64,000 nt of DNA. Source: an uncultured beta proteobacterium. GTDB taxonomy: Bacteria > Pseudomonadota > Gammaproteobacteria > Burkholderiales > Burkholderiaceae_C. A program made the position numbers and the translations under genes. Location of the stretch: assembly GCA_903828665.1 (NCBI GenBank), contig CAIKMZ010000084.1:1-64000 (forward strand), given 5' to 3'. Shown here one piece after another: positions 8,042-17,859 of this stretch (position 1 is the first letter of the stretch; the number at the start of each line of letters is the position of its first letter). The notes below the pieces were generated by a model that worked only from the letters and a program-made list of their open reading frames with translations, was not told where the DNA came from and searched no databases.

Positions 8042-9190
8042 ATGCTGCCCCGACTGCACCAACACGCCTGGATGGACGAATCCGTCGAGGCTTTCCGCGA
8101 CCAGCTGCGCCGCTACATAGCCGGCGAGATGACACCGCACCTTGATGGCTGGCGCCGCCAGGGCTACATCCCGCGCGAGGTCTGGCAGGGCTTCGGCGCG
8201 ATGGGCTTCCTGCTGCCCGAGCTCGACGAGGACTGGGGCGGCGCCGGCGCCAACCTGGCCTACCAGCTGGTGGTGCAGGACGAGATGGCCCGCGCCGAAC
8301 TGCCGGCGGGCACGACCAGCGTGCACAGCATCGCCGCGCACTACATCCTGGCCTACGGCACCGACGCGCAAAAGCAGCGCTGGCTGCCCCGGCTTGCCAG
8401 CGGCGAGCTGCTCGGCGCGATCGCGATGACCGAACCCGGCTGCGGCTCGGACCTCAAGGCCATCGGCACGCGCGCGCGCCGTGATGGCGAGCACTATGTG
8501 ATCGACGGCGCCAAGACCTTCATTACCAACGGCTTCACCTGCAATCTGCTGGTGCTGGTGGTGCGCACCGGCGAAACCGGCAGCCGCGGCCTGTCGCTGG
8601 TCGTGCTGGAGACCGAAAACCTGCCCGGCTTCAACGTGGGCCGGCGCCTGGAAAAGCTGGGGCAGCACGCCTCGGACACGGCCGAACTCTCGTTCGAAGG
8701 CGTGCGCGTGCCGGTCGACCAGTTGCTCGGCGCAAAGGAAGGCCAGGCCTTTGGCCAGCTGATGGGCCAGTTGCCTTTCGAGCGCCTGCTCATCGCCGTG
8801 CCGGCGGCAGCGGTGATCGAGCGGGCGCTGGAGCAGACCGTCCAGTACTGCAAGGAGCGCAAGGCCTTCGGACAGACGCTGTTCGACTTCCAGAACACGC
8901 GCTTCAAGCTGGCCGAGGTGGCGACGCTGGCGCACATCGTGCGCAGCTTCGTCAACGACTGCACTCAGCGGCTGCTCGACGGCACGCTCGACAACGAGGC
9001 CGCCTACATGGCCAAGTGGTGGTGTACGGAACAGCAGTGCCGCGCCACCGACGAGTGCCTGCAGCTGTTCGGCGGCTACGGCTACATGGCCGAATACCCG
9101 ATCGCCCGCATGTACGCCGACGCGCGGGTGCAGAAGATCTACGGCGGTGCCAACGAGATCATGAAGGACCTGATCGCACGCTCGCTGTGA
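8042..9190 (+). CDS. Acyl-CoA dehydrogenase
   Basis: A 382-residue flavoprotein of the acyl-CoA dehydrogenase family. Seen: the AMTEPGCGSD signature near residue 125, an RKAFGQ-like segment (ERKAFGQTLFDFQ) and the C-terminal FGGYGYMAEYPIARMYADAR and YGGANEIMKDLIAR motifs. It would introduce the alpha-beta double bond and pass electrons to ETF. AAGGAG lies six bases before the ATG. It sits 10 bases after the SDR gene. Confidence 0.9.
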   Translation: MLPRLHQHAWMDESVEAFRDQLRRYIAGEMTPHLDGWRRQGYIPREVWQGFGAMGFLLPELDEDWGGAGANLAYQLVVQDEMARAELPAGTTSVHSIAAHYILAYGTDAQKQRWLPRLASGELLGAIAMTEPGCGSDLKAIGTRARRDGEHYVIDGAKTFITNGFTCNLLVLVVRTGETGSRGLSLVVLETENLPGFNVGRRLEKLGQHASDTAELSFEGVRVPVDQLLGAKEGQAFGQLMGQLPFERLLIAVPAAAVIERALEQTVQYCKERKAFGQTLFDFQNTRFKLAEVATLAHIVRSFVNDCTQRLLDGTLDNEAAYMAKWWCTEQQCRATDECLQLFGGYGYMAEYPIARMYADARVQKIYGGANEIMKDLIARSL

Positions 9191-9273
9191 GCGCTGTGCC
9201 CGCAACCGTCACAATGACCTGCGCCCGCTTCCCGCCATTCACCATTGACCATTGACCAACAGGAGACAACAAG

Positions 9274-10959
9274 ATGACAGCCACCGCCAGCTCACAGACC
9301 ATTGTGCAGGGTTGCCCGTCCACGATGGGCGACGACTTCCAACTCAACACCACGACGCTGATCCGCCACGCCGCGCGCACCTACGGCGAGCAGGAGATCG
9401 TCTACCGCACGCCCGACGGCGGCTGGGACCGCTACACCTACCGCGACAGCTACGCGCGCATCGGCCGCGCCGCGAACGCGCTGCGCAAGCTCGGCGTCGC
9501 AGCGGGTGACCGTGTCGGCATCCTCGACTGGAACAGCCGGCGCCACTTTGAGCTGTACTTCGCAATCCCCGGCCTCGGGGCCGTGATGCTGCAGATGAAC
9601 CTGCGCCTGGGCACCGAAGACTTGAGCTACGTGGTCGGCCACAGCAAGGCGGGACTGGTGCTGGTCGACGAGACGCTGCTGCCAGTGGCGGAGGCGATCG
9701 CGCCGCACGTGCCGGGCGTCAAGGGCTGGATTGTGATGACCGACAAGCCGCTCTCAGAAATCAAGACGGCGCTGTCACCGATCTACCACCATGAGGATCT
9801 GCTGGCAGCCGCCGCGCCCGTGATCGACTGGCCGATGATCGACGAGCACGCCGCCTACAGCGCCTGCTACACCACCGGCACCACGGGACGCCCCAAGGGC
9901 GTCTACTACTCGCACCGGGCGATCTACCTGCATTCGACGTCGATGGCGCTCAACGTCGGCATGGGCCTGGACGACTGCACGATGCTGCTCACGCCGATGT
10001 TCCACGCCCAGTGCTGGGGCCTGCCGCAGGCGGCGGTGCTCACGGCCAACAAGATCGTGCTGCCCGGGCGCTACATGGTCGAGGACACGGCGCCGCTGAC
10101 CGACGTGATCATCGCCGAGGGCGTGACCGTGACCTGCGGCGCACCGGCGATCTTCCAGCCGATGCTCAATTACATCGAGACGCTGGCGGTGAAACCCGAC
10201 TTCAGCCACCTGCGCATGCTGTGCGGCGCCAGCGAGCCGCCGCTGTCGCTGATGAGCGGCTTCCACCGCGTCACGGGTGCCGAGATCATCCACGCCTACG
10301 GCGCCACCGAGACGACGCCGATCGTCACGCTCAACCGACTCAAGCCCTCGCTGAAGAAGAAGCTCTCCGAACAAGAGCGCTGGAACCTCAAGCGCAAGCA
10401 GGGCCTGCTGGTCACGGGTGTGGACTTCAAACTGCTCGACGACAACGACGAGGAAGTGCCGCTCGACGGCAAGTCCATCGGCGAGATCTGCATTCGCGGC
10501 CCCTGGATCACGCGCAGCTACCACGACATGCCCGACTCGGCCGACCGCTTCATCGACGGCTACTGGCGCTCCGGTGACGCCGGGACGGTTGACACCGACG
10601 GCTACCTGAAGCTGACCGATCGCCTCAAAGACGTGATCAAGAGCGGCGGCGAGTGGATCTCGTCGATCGATATGGAAAACGCGCTGATGGGGCATCCGTC
10701 GGTGGCCGAGGCGACGGTGGTGGGCGTTCCGCACCCGCGCTGGGAGGAGCGCCCGCTGGCGCTAGTGGTGCTCAAGCCGGGCAAGCAATTGACCGTCGAG
10801 CAGGTGTGGGAACACCTGTCAACGACCTTCGCCAAATGGCAGTTACCGGATCAGGTGCTGTTCGTCGACAAGATCCCGCGCACCAGCGTCGGCAAGCTCA
10901 ACAAGAAAGTGGTCCGGGCCGAATACGGCGAACGCTACACCAAGGCTTCGGGCGCTTAG
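9274..10959 (+). CDS. Medium/long-chain acyl-CoA ligase (AMP-forming)
   Basis: A 561-residue adenylate-forming enzyme. The phosphate loop is YTTGTTGRPKGVYYSHR at about residue 199-215; HAYGATETTP (about 346), the SGDAGTVDTDGYLKLTDRLKD hinge region and the C-terminal SVGKLNKK lysine are all present. It activates a free carboxylic acid to the CoA ester with ATP and supplies the operon. The start ATG follows AGGAGACAACAAG. It most resembles AlkK-type medium-chain ligases rather than 4-coumarate ligases, so I do not link it to PYP chromophore synthesis. The stop is 3 bases from the convergent LysE gene. Confidence 0.88.
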   Translation: MTATASSQTIVQGCPSTMGDDFQLNTTTLIRHAARTYGEQEIVYRTPDGGWDRYTYRDSYARIGRAANALRKLGVAAGDRVGILDWNSRRHFELYFAIPGLGAVMLQMNLRLGTEDLSYVVGHSKAGLVLVDETLLPVAEAIAPHVPGVKGWIVMTDKPLSEIKTALSPIYHHEDLLAAAAPVIDWPMIDEHAAYSACYTTGTTGRPKGVYYSHRAIYLHSTSMALNVGMGLDDCTMLLTPMFHAQCWGLPQAAVLTANKIVLPGRYMVEDTAPLTDVIIAEGVTVTCGAPAIFQPMLNYIETLAVKPDFSHLRMLCGASEPPLSLMSGFHRVTGAEIIHAYGATETTPIVTLNRLKPSLKKKLSEQERWNLKRKQGLLVTGVDFKLLDDNDEEVPLDGKSIGEICIRGPWITRSYHDMPDSADRFIDGYWRSGDAGTVDTDGYLKLTDRLKDVIKSGGEWISSIDMENALMGHPSVAEATVVGVPHPRWEERPLALVVLKPGKQLTVEQVWEHLSTTFAKWQLPDQVLFVDKIPRTSVGKLNKKVVRAEYGERYTKASGA

Positions 10960-10962
10960 TGC

Positions 10963-11592
10963 TCAATCCGCCCGCTTGAACAGCGCCAGCAGCGTCCCGG
11001 CGAGCACGAACAGGCTGCCGAAGGTGCGGTTCAGGGCGCGGATATGCGCGGGCGATTTGAGCGCCCCGAGCAGCCGCGCCGCCAGCACCGTGTAGCCGGC
11101 CATCACCACCATGTCGGTGAAGGCCAGCGTGGCGGCGATCACCAGATACTGCGGCAGCAGCGGCTGCGCCAGACTCAGGAACTGCGGCACAACCGCTAGC
11201 AGGAACACCGTGCCCTTGGGGTTGACTGCGTTGATCATCCAGGCGCGCATGATCATGGAGCGCCGCGTCACAACCGTGCCGCTATCCGACAGGGCGGCCA
11301 TCGGCCGCGCCGGCGCGCGCCACTGCGCAATGCCAAGCCAGACCAGATAGGCCACGCCCAGCCACTTGACCACGCTGAATGCGGTGCTCGACGCTGCCAC
11401 CAGCGCACCCAGGCCGGCCCCGACCACCAGCACCTGTGTCCAGATGCCAAGGATCAGGCCGAAGGTCGTGAAGTAGCCGCGCCGGAAACCGTGGTTCAGG
11501 CCGGCACTCATGGCGGCGACCGCACCGGCGCCCGGCGAAATGCTGATGGCCCAGGAGGCTGCGAAGAAGGTAAGCCAGGTCGAGAATTCCAA
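10963..11592 (-). CDS. LysE/RhtB-family amino acid exporter
   Basis: A 209-residue inner-membrane protein with about six hydrophobic segments. The N-terminal ISPGAGAVAAMSAGLNHGFRRG motif is the LysE/RhtB signature, and NPKGTVFLLAVVPQF in the middle fits too. The family exports amino acids and related metabolites. It lies 33 bases downstream of htpX on the same strand, but no functional link is evident. Confidence 0.87.
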   Translation of the reverse strand: MEFSTWLTFFAASWAISISPGAGAVAAMSAGLNHGFRRGYFTTFGLILGIWTQVLVVGAGLGALVAASSTAFSVVKWLGVAYLVWLGIAQWRAPARPMAALSDSGTVVTRRSMIMRAWMINAVNPKGTVFLLAVVPQFLSLAQPLLPQYLVIAATLAFTDMVVMAGYTVLAARLLGALKSPAHIRALNRTFGSLFVLAGTLLALFKRAD

Positions 11593-11625
11593 AGCAAAGA
11601 TCCGGTGAACAGGAAGAATCCGAGC

Positions 11626-12495
11626 TTAACTGTTTTGCAGCGCCGCGATGCGCTCGGCGAGCGGCGGATGGGTGGCGAACAACTGGCCGATGCCGCCCGT
11701 GATGCCGAACGCCGCCACGCTCTTGGGCAGTTCACCCGGCTGCATGCCGCCCAGGCGCGACAAGGCGTTGATCATGGGCTGCTTGCGGCCCAGCAATTGG
11801 GCCGAGCCGGCATCGGCGCGGAACTCGCGGTGCCGCGAGAACCAGGCCACGACCATGGCGGCGGCAAAACCGAGCACGATGTCGAGCACGAAGGTGCTGA
11901 TCATGTAGCCGATACCGGGGCCGGAACTGCGCTCGTCACCCTTGCGCAGGAAACTGTCCACCGCAAAGCCGATGACACGGCTCAGGAACACGACAAAGGT
12001 GTTCATCACGCCCTGGATCAGGGTCATGGTCACCATGTCGCCATTGGCCACGTGCGCGATCTCGTGGCCGATCACGGCTTCGACTTCATCGCGCGTCATG
12101 CCCGCCAGCAAACCGGTGCTGACCGCCACCAGCGCCGAATTCTTGAACGCACCGGTGGCGAAGGCGTTGGCATCGCCCTCGAAAATGCCGACTTCCGGCA
12201 TGCCGATGCCGGCCTGGTCCGCGAGCTTGCGCACGGTGCCGACAATCCACGCTTCGTCGGCGTTCTGCGGCTGCCCGATGACGCGCACGCCGGCAGTCCA
12301 CTTGGCCATCGGCTTGCTGATCAGGAGCGAGATGATGGCGCCGCCAAAGCCCATGACCAGGGCAAAGCCGAGCAGGGAACCGAGGTTCAGACCGCTCGCC
12401 GTGAGGTAGCGATTGACACCGAGCAGGCTGGCGACGATGCCCAGCACGGTCACGACCAGGACATTGGTCAGTACGAACAGGAAGATGCGCTTCAT
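11626..12495 (-). CDS. htpX: Membrane zinc metalloprotease HtpX
   Basis: A 289-residue M48 protease of membrane-protein quality control. Two N-terminal transmembrane segments (about 5-25 and 33-55) are followed by the zinc motif HEIAH (about 139-143), further hydrophobic segments, and the third-ligand glutamate in EFRADAGSA. The ATG at 12495 starts the typical MKRIFLF N-terminus and has GAAAG upstream; a TTG four codons earlier is open but unlikely. A short gap (42 bases) separates it from the lipoprotein gene upstream. Confidence 0.93.
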   Translation of the reverse strand: MKRIFLFVLTNVLVVTVLGIVASLLGVNRYLTASGLNLGSLLGFALVMGFGGAIISLLISKPMAKWTAGVRVIGQPQNADEAWIVGTVRKLADQAGIGMPEVGIFEGDANAFATGAFKNSALVAVSTGLLAGMTRDEVEAVIGHEIAHVANGDMVTMTLIQGVMNTFVVFLSRVIGFAVDSFLRKGDERSSGPGIGYMISTFVLDIVLGFAAAMVVAWFSRHREFRADAGSAQLLGRKQPMINALSRLGGMQPGELPKSVAAFGITGGIGQLFATHPPLAERIAALQNS

Positions 12496-12537
12496 GATTT
12501 CTTTCAAATGCGTTTCAAATCGACCCCGCAGAAACCC

Positions 12538-13062
12538 CTAGAGTTGGGGCTGGCCGGACGAATTCAAGGCGCAGTCTTTCGAGACCCTGAGCCCTTTGAG
12601 AAAAGCGCGGCGGATGGTGCCGGCCGCGATGGAGGCGGCAACCTTGCGGGAGTAGCTTTCCGCGCCGCTGAGTCGCCTGATCCAGCCGCGAAACGGAACA
12701 ATGCCCTCGGCCGTGCTGCGCAGCGCCCCGATGGCGGAACTCTGCACTTCATCCGATCCGCGCTCGACCAGTCCCGGATTCGACTCGGTGGCCGGCGTGT
12801 CCAGATCGGCGCCGAGCGCCGCATCGAGTTCGCCGATCGCGGCCGACAGCGAAGCGCAGCTCTGGTCCGCGGGGATGGCATAGGCCTGCTTCTGGGCCTC
12901 GGCCAGCACCGCCGGTATCTCGGCATAGACCAGATTCAAGTCATTGAGCGGCGCGGTCGCCGCGTCGGCCACGCGCGACGGATTGCGCACGGCGCAGGCC
13001 GACAGCGCCAATGCCAGGCAGATCAGAACAGAACGGGTGAATAAGTGGTGCGACATCCGCAT
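12538..13062 (-). CDS. Predicted lipoprotein of unknown function
   Basis: A 174-residue protein with a hydrophobic signal peptide (about 8-20) ending in a lipobox LSAC, so Cys22 would be lipidated. The mature part is mostly helical, contains two cysteines (69 and 164) and has a central stretch that recalls small conserved proteobacterial lipoproteins, but I recognise no named domain. AAGGAG sits directly before the ATG at 13062. The out-of-frame extension upstream is not needed. A promoter-like pair lies at 13096-13124. Confidence 0.75.
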   Translation of the reverse strand: MRMSHHLFTRSVLICLALALSACAVRNPSRVADAATAPLNDLNLVYAEIPAVLAEAQKQAYAIPADQSCASLSAAIGELDAALGADLDTPATESNPGLVERGSDEVQSSAIGALRSTAEGIVPFRGWIRRLSGAESYSRKVAASIAAGTIRRAFLKGLRVSKDCALNSSGQPQL

Positions 13063-13095
13063 GACTCCTTGATGGTCCCCTGTCAAAGCGTTGCG

Positions 13096-13124
13096 ATTGT
13101 AGGCAGGCCTCGTCACCGGGTCCA
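13096..13124 (-). promoter_or_regulatory. Possible sigma70 promoter for the lipoprotein gene
   Basis: On the minus strand TGGACC (13119-13124) and TACAAT (13096-13101) are 17 bases apart, and the -10 is 34 bases from the ATG. The -10 is good and the -35 is weak. Confidence 0.4.
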
Positions 13125-13180
13125 TTACCCAAAAGGGTGAGCAAGGTCGCAGCTGGCGCAACTCAATCGGGCATGACAGG

Positions 13181-13930
13181 TCACGGCGCGCGAAACACGC
13201 TGGCGTCCGCATAGAAATCCGGTGCTTGGTTGGCCGCCCACCAACCGGGCACGCCGAGCACCGGCAGGTGCGCGAACGGCTTGGCTTCCAGTTTCTCGGC
13301 CTGCAGGTCGCCGGCGACCCAGGCATCGAGGTCCGCCAGGGAATCGCCGTCTGGCTGCACGCGGTACACATGGGCCGTGATGCCCTTGCGCGGCGCCACC
13401 AGCTTTTCCAGCAAGGCATGGCCGAACAGCAGCAGATGCGCCTGGCGCCAAAGCGAACGCTGATCGACAAACAGCCTCTGCCAGTCCTTCGCCAACAGCG
13501 CCTGCCACAACGCATCGGGCGCTTGCAGAAAGGCGGCATTCTCGTCGAACACCGTCAAGGCGTCGCGCGCCGGTCCGCGCACCGGCTGGATGCCTGTGCG
13601 CGCGATCTGCGCCACATGCAAGCGGTTCAAGCGCTGCTTGGTCAGGGGAAATAGTAACCAGGCCAGGCCATTGAAGAAATCGTGCAAGCCTTCGCGCGTG
13701 GGAACTGAGCCGGTGTCGAAAATATGCTGTTCATAAGCAACGCCGCCGGGAAGTTCGCTTTGCGCCACGAAGCGCACCGGCAAACCCGACTGCGCGCCAT
13801 CCGCCTGGTTCAAGGCCTGCGGCTGCGGCGTGCCCGATGCGAGGCACTGCGCCGTCGCCTCGCCGTTGGCACGCCAGGGCGCGAGCCAGGGCGCCGTCCA
13901 GTCGACCGCCGCCACGGCCCCGTCGTTCAT
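13181..13930 (-). CDS. DUF3025 family protein
   Basis: A 249-residue protein matching the DUF3025 family from memory: it opens with VDWTAPWLAPW, has the conserved DFFNGLAWLLFPLTKQRLN block near residues 84-103 and a C-terminal PVLGVPGWW segment. The function of the family is not known to me. The start codon overlaps the stop of the NYN-LOTUS gene (ATGA), so it is translated as the third gene of pyrC-NYN-DUF3025. No signal peptide is seen, which suggests the cytoplasm. Confidence 0.8.
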   Translation of the reverse strand: MNDGAVAAVDWTAPWLAPWRANGEATAQCLASGTPQPQALNQADGAQSGLPVRFVAQSELPGGVAYEQHIFDTGSVPTREGLHDFFNGLAWLLFPLTKQRLNRLHVAQIARTGIQPVRGPARDALTVFDENAAFLQAPDALWQALLAKDWQRLFVDQRSLWRQAHLLLFGHALLEKLVAPRKGITAHVYRVQPDGDSLADLDAWVAGDLQAEKLEAKPFAHLPVLGVPGWWAANQAPDFYADASVFRAP

Positions 13931-14739
13931 GCCACTGACAAGGCCAGGAAATGCCCCTTGTCGCGCACACTGACCTGGGATGTCCCTTCGTCACGCAGGT
14001 CAAAGGCATTGGTCGCGGCCAGCAACTTGGTCAAGGTCGCGTATCCGTAATTGCGCGCATCGAACGACGCCTTATTGCCGATGTGCGTACCCACCGTTCC
14101 GACTGTGGCCCAGCCATCTTCGTCCTCGCACGCGACGACGGCGCCCCTGAGCAGATTGAGCAATTTGTTGTCCTTGCGAAGTTGCTCGGTCGGCACCCGC
14201 AAGGGCTGCGCCGGTCTGGCGGTCGCCGCGCCGACATCCGCGAAAACAACCGGACCGGACACGGCCGCCTCCTCGACACCTTCCACCGCCCCGAGTCGAT
14301 CCAGATACAGAAACCGAGAACACGCGTTGACAAACGGTTCCGGTGTCTTCTGCGCGCCAAAACCATACACGGCAGCACCCTTGGCGCGCAGATGCATCAC
14401 CAGTGGCGTAAAGTCGGCGTCCGATGAAACGATCCCGAACGCATCGGGTTGATCGGTGTAAAGGAGCTCCAGCGCGTCGATCACCATCGCCATATCACTG
14501 GCGTTCTTGCCCTTGGAGTAGTCAAACTGCTGCATCGGACGGATGGCGTGCTCATGCAGTCTTTCTTCCCATCCCTTGAGCTCGCTCTTCTTCCAGTTGC
14601 CATACGCTCGGCGCACGTTGGTCACACCGAACGTCGAGAGTTCGGTCAGGATCGCCTCGATCTTGCTTGCGGGTGAGTTGTCCGCATCGATCAACAGCGC
14701 GATGTGCGGCTCGGAACGCCGGCCTTCCCGCGCGTTCAT
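13927..14739 (-). CDS. NYN-domain putative RNase with C-terminal LOTUS/OST-HTH domain
   Basis: A 270-residue protein. The N-terminal half (about 10-150) is a NYN/PIN-like nuclease fold: IALLIDADN carries the first acidic pair, [13 protein letters not shown] the second, and [11 protein letters not shown] the third. The C-terminal part (about 195-265) matches the OST-HTH/LOTUS RNA-binding module ([15 protein letters not shown] through [15 protein letters not shown]). The family (LabA/DUF88-like) is predicted to cleave or bind RNA. ATGA overlaps join it to pyrC upstream and the DUF3025 gene downstream. The upstream in-frame extension runs through pyrC and is not coding. Confidence 0.85.
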   Translation of the reverse strand: MNAREGRRSEPHIALLIDADNSPASKIEAILTELSTFGVTNVRRAYGNWKKSELKGWEERLHEHAIRPMQQFDYSKGKNASDMAMVIDALELLYTDQPDAFGIVSSDADFTPLVMHLRAKGAAVYGFGAQKTPEPFVNACSRFLYLDRLGAVEGVEEAAVSGPVVFADVGAATARPAQPLRVPTEQLRKDNKLLNLLRGAVVACEDEDGWATVGTVGTHIGNKASFDARNYGYATLTKLLAATNAFDLRDEGTSQVSVRDKGHFLALSVA

Positions 14740-15767
14740 GCCAGACTCCACGGCAGGACGTCGCCACCACGCAGGGGTTTGAGCCGCGCTTCGCCGTAGG
14801 CAAAGCTCTCGGGCGCGGTCCAGGCTTCGCGCTTCAAGGTGATGCGATCCGTGTTGCGCGGCAGGCCGTAGAAATCGGCACCGTTGAAGCTGGCAAAGGC
14901 TTCGAGCCTGTCGAGCGCACCCGCGGCATCGAAGGCCTCGGCATACATCTCGATCGCCGCAAACGCGGTGTAGCAGCCGGCGCAACCAGACGCATGCTCC
15001 TTCAGATGCGCCGCGTGCGGCGCGCTGTCGGTGCCGAGAAAGAACCTGGCCGAGCCGCTGGTCGCCGCCTGCACCAAGGCCAGTCGATGCGTTTCGCGCT
15101 TGAGCACCGGCAGGCAATAGTAGTGCGGTCGGATGCCGCCCGTGAACAGGGCATTGCGGTTGTAGAGCAGGTGGTGCGCTGTCAGCGTGGCTGCCGTGAA
15201 ACGATCGGCCTCCTGCACGTACTGCGCGGCCTCGCGCGTGGTGATGTGTTCGAACACAATCTTGAGCTCGGGAAAATCACGGCGCAGCGGAATCAACTGG
15301 GTATCGATGAAGACCGCCTCGCGGTCGAACAGATCAACCTCGGGTGATGTGACTTCACCGTGCACCAGCAAGGGCATGCCCGCGCGCTGCATCGCCTCCA
15401 GCGTCGCATAGGTCTTGCGCACATCGGTCACGCCCGCATCGCTGTGCGTGGTGGCGCCGGCCGGATAGAGCTTGACCGCCGCCACACCGGCATCCTGCGC
15501 GCGCCGGATCTCGTCGCGCGGCAGGCTGTCGGTCAGGTACAGCGTCATCAGGGGCTCAAAGCGCAGGCCCGGCGGCACCGCAGCCTGGATGCGCGCCTTG
15601 TAGGCCAGCGCAGCGGCAGTCGTGGTCACGGGCGGGCGCAAATTGGGCATGATGATGGCGCGGCCAAACTGCGCCGCCGTGTGCGGCACCACGGTGGCCA
15701 GGGCGTCGCCGTCGCGCACGTGCAGGTGCCAGTCGTCGGGCTGGGTCAGTTCGATGGTTTGGGTCAT
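14736..15767 (-). CDS. pyrC: Dihydroorotase
   Basis: A 343-residue dihydroorotase for the third step of pyrimidine synthesis, of the short E. coli PyrC type. Metal ligands are visible: DWHLHVRD (HxH), the carboxylated lysine in [11 protein letters not shown], the histidines of HGEV and EHITT, and the aspartate in [11 protein letters not shown] 15767 is preferred over an in-frame TTG at 15785. It is the first gene of a tightly overlapping set with the NYN-LOTUS and DUF3025 genes. Confidence 0.94.
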   Translation of the reverse strand: MTQTIELTQPDDWHLHVRDGDALATVVPHTAAQFGRAIIMPNLRPPVTTTAAALAYKARIQAAVPPGLRFEPLMTLYLTDSLPRDEIRRAQDAGVAAVKLYPAGATTHSDAGVTDVRKTYATLEAMQRAGMPLLVHGEVTSPEVDLFDREAVFIDTQLIPLRRDFPELKIVFEHITTREAAQYVQEADRFTAATLTAHHLLYNRNALFTGGIRPHYYCLPVLKRETHRLALVQAATSGSARFFLGTDSAPHAAHLKEHASGCAGCYTAFAAIEMYAEAFDAAGALDRLEAFASFNGADFYGLPRNTDRITLKREAWTAPESFAYGEARLKPLRGGDVLPWSLA

Positions 15768-15793
15768 GGCGGCTATTGTCCTCAATCGGGGCC

Positions 15794-16012
15794 TCAGTAA
15801 TGCGGTGGCAGATCCTCGCGCAGGTTGCGCGGCGCGCCCATGCCGCCGTCGGTGCTCGATCGGCGCAAGTCGCCAATCTCACGCGACAGCGCATCGATCT
15901 GCTGCTGCTGGCGCACGATGATCTCGTTGAGTTGATCCAGCAGATCTTCGGTGAACGCGGCCTTGATCTCGAGTTCGGTCAGGCGCCGTTCGGTTTGTTG
16001 TTTGGAGTCCAT
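15794..16012 (-). CDS. slyX: SlyX family protein
   Basis: A 72-residue, strongly charged coiled-coil protein matching SlyX: a helix with [20 protein letters not shown], a second helix rich in glutamine, and the typical ending in PPHY. Function is unclear in all organisms. The ATG at 16012 is 32 bases from the divergent dbpA start. It is just upstream of pyrC on the same strand. Confidence 0.88.
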   Translation of the reverse strand: MDSKQQTERRLTELEIKAAFTEDLLDQLNEIIVRQQQQIDALSREIGDLRRSSTDGGMGAPRNLREDLPPHY

Positions 16013-16044
16013 GCCCCATTTTGCCCAAGAACCGATAATCAACC

Positions 16045-17466
16045 ATGCACCGCACCGAACCCCAGGCCACCAACGCCACCCCAACCGCTCCCGCCAGCAA
16101 CTTTGCCAGCCTGCCCCTGAACCCCGCCACACTGGCCAATCTGGCGCAGTTGGGCTACCTGGAGATGACGCCGATCCAGGCCGCCAGCCTGCCCGCCGCG
16201 CTGGCCGGCAAGGACATGATCGCGCAGGCCAAGACCGGCAGCGGCAAGACCGCCGCCTTCGCCCTGGCCCTGCTCACCAACCTGAACCCGCGCCGCTTTG
16301 CCGTGCAATCGCTGGTGTTGTGCCCGACGCGCGAGTTGGCCGATCAGGTCACCATCGAGATCCGGCGCTTGGCGCGCGCCGAGGAAAACATCAAGGTCGT
16401 CACGCTGTGCGGCGGCGTTGCGCTGCGCGGGCAGCGCGCCTCGTTGGAGCACGGCGCGCACATCGTGGTCGGCACGCCGGGTCGCGTGATGGACCATCTG
16501 GAGCGCGGCTACCTGAACCTGGAAGCCCTCAATACGCTGGTGCTCGACGAAGCCGACCGCATGCTCGACATGGGCTTCTTCGAAGACATCGCCACGGTCG
16601 TCAAGCAGTGCCCGCCGGCGCGTCAAACGCTACTGTTCTCGGCCACCTACCCGGAAGGCATCGAGAAGCTGGCGCGCCAGTTCATGCGCGAGCCGCAGCA
16701 AATCAAGGTTGAAGCGCAGCACGCCAAAGGCTTGATCGAGCAGCGCTTCTACGAGGTGACGCGCGCCAACCGCCTGGAGGCCGTGGCCCTCCTGCTCAAT
16801 CACTTCCGGCCGGCAAGCACCCTGGCCTTCTGCAACACCAAGCTGCGCTGCCAGGATCTGACCTCCTACCTGCAGGCGCAAGGCTTCAGCGCGCTGGCGC
16901 TCTATGGCGAGCTGGAGCAGCGCGAACGCGACCAGGTGCTGGCAAGGTTTTCCAATCGCAGCTGCTCGGTGCTGGTGGCCACCGATGTCGCGTCGCGCGG
17001 TCTGGACATCACGCAGTTGGAGGGGGTCATCAATGTCGACATCACGCCCGACCCCGAAGTCCACATCCACCGCATCGGGCGCACCGGTCGCGCCGGCGAA
17101 TCGGGGCTGGCGCTGAGCCTGGCCAGCATGAGCGAGATGGGTTCGGTCGGGAAGATCGAGCAGTACCAGAGCCATGAATCGGTCTGGCACCCCCTGAGCG
17201 AACTCACGCCGACGGGCAACGGTCCGCTGCAGCCGCCGATGGTGACGCTGCAGATCCTCGGTGGCCGCAAGGAAAAGATCCGTCCCGGCGACGTGCTGGG
17301 AGCACTGACGGCGGACGCCGGCTACAGCCGCGAACAGATCGGAAAGATCGTAGTGACCGAATTCACCACCTTCGTGGCGGTGCAGCGCGACATTGCGCTG
17401 CAGGCCATGCAAAAGCTCAACGCCACCAGCGTCAAGGGCAAGAGCGTCAAGGTGCGGCTGCTTTAG
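16045..17466 (+). CDS. dbpA: ATP-dependent RNA helicase DbpA
   Basis: A 473-residue DEAD-box helicase that acts in 50S ribosome assembly by binding helix 92 of 23S rRNA. Seen: Q-motif region, AKTGSGKT (Walker A, about 71-78), DEAD in LVLDEADRMLD, SAT, and HRIGRTGRAG. The C-terminal 75 residues form the DbpA-specific RNA-recognition domain (VTLQILGGRKEKIRPGDVLG to KSVKVRLL), which separates it from RhlE-type helicases. It is divergent from slyX. Confidence 0.93.
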   Translation: MHRTEPQATNATPTAPASNFASLPLNPATLANLAQLGYLEMTPIQAASLPAALAGKDMIAQAKTGSGKTAAFALALLTNLNPRRFAVQSLVLCPTRELADQVTIEIRRLARAEENIKVVTLCGGVALRGQRASLEHGAHIVVGTPGRVMDHLERGYLNLEALNTLVLDEADRMLDMGFFEDIATVVKQCPPARQTLLFSATYPEGIEKLARQFMREPQQIKVEAQHAKGLIEQRFYEVTRANRLEAVALLLNHFRPASTLAFCNTKLRCQDLTSYLQAQGFSALALYGELEQRERDQVLARFSNRSCSVLVATDVASRGLDITQLEGVINVDITPDPEVHIHRIGRTGRAGESGLALSLASMSEMGSVGKIEQYQSHESVWHPLSELTPTGNGPLQPPMVTLQILGGRKEKIRPGDVLGALTADAGYSREQIGKIVVTEFTTFVAVQRDIALQAMQKLNATSVKGKSVKVRLL

Positions 17467-17475
17467 CCGCAGGAC

Positions 17476-17859
17476 TTATTTCTTGACCGTGACGGTCGCT
17501 TCTTCAATGATCAGCGGGTAGGAGTAGCCGCTGCCGAAGTCGCGGTTCAGCACGACCACGCCGGAGATCGTGACCTTGTCGCCGACGGCGGCCGTCTGCT
17601 TGCTGGTCACGACCAGGTTGTTGCTGCCGTCCTTGGCATCGCCCGTGCCGTCCTGCACGTGCACAAAGTTGCGACCCATGATGCCGTTATTGACCTTGAC
17701 CACCTTGCCTGTGGCACTGATGGTCTTGCCGGTGAGGGCCGCCTTTTCCTTGTACAGGGCGGCGACCGTCTTTGCTGCGGCGTCAGCGGCCGAGGCGTTG
17801 AAGGAAACCAGGCCCAAAGTGCCGATCAGAGCGGCCAGCGCAACGGATAAAAACCTCAT
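17476..17859 (-). CDS. Exported OB-fold protein
   Basis: A 127-residue protein with a clear Sec signal peptide (residues 1-24, cleavage near ASA/AD). The mature part is a small beta-rich OB-fold: GKTISATGKVVKV, FVHVQDGTGD and VTISGVVVLNRDFG. Such periplasmic proteins are often annotated as nucleic-acid-binding OB proteins, but the real ligand is unknown. AGGAGTTCTC precedes the ATG. Its stop is 9 bases from that of the convergent dbpA. Confidence 0.8.
   Translation of the reverse strand: MRFLSVALAALIGTLGLVSFNASAADAAAKTVAALYKEKAALTGKTISATGKVVKVNNGIMGRNFVHVQDGTGDAKDGSNNLVVTSKQTAAVGDKVTISGVVVLNRDFGSGYSYPLIIEEATVTVKK

Noticed and set aside
9274..10959. The acyl-CoA ligase as coumarate-CoA ligase for PYP
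   Set aside because: It is in a fatty/acyl catabolic operon, resembles AlkK-type ligases and is 7 kb from the PYP gene under another regulator.
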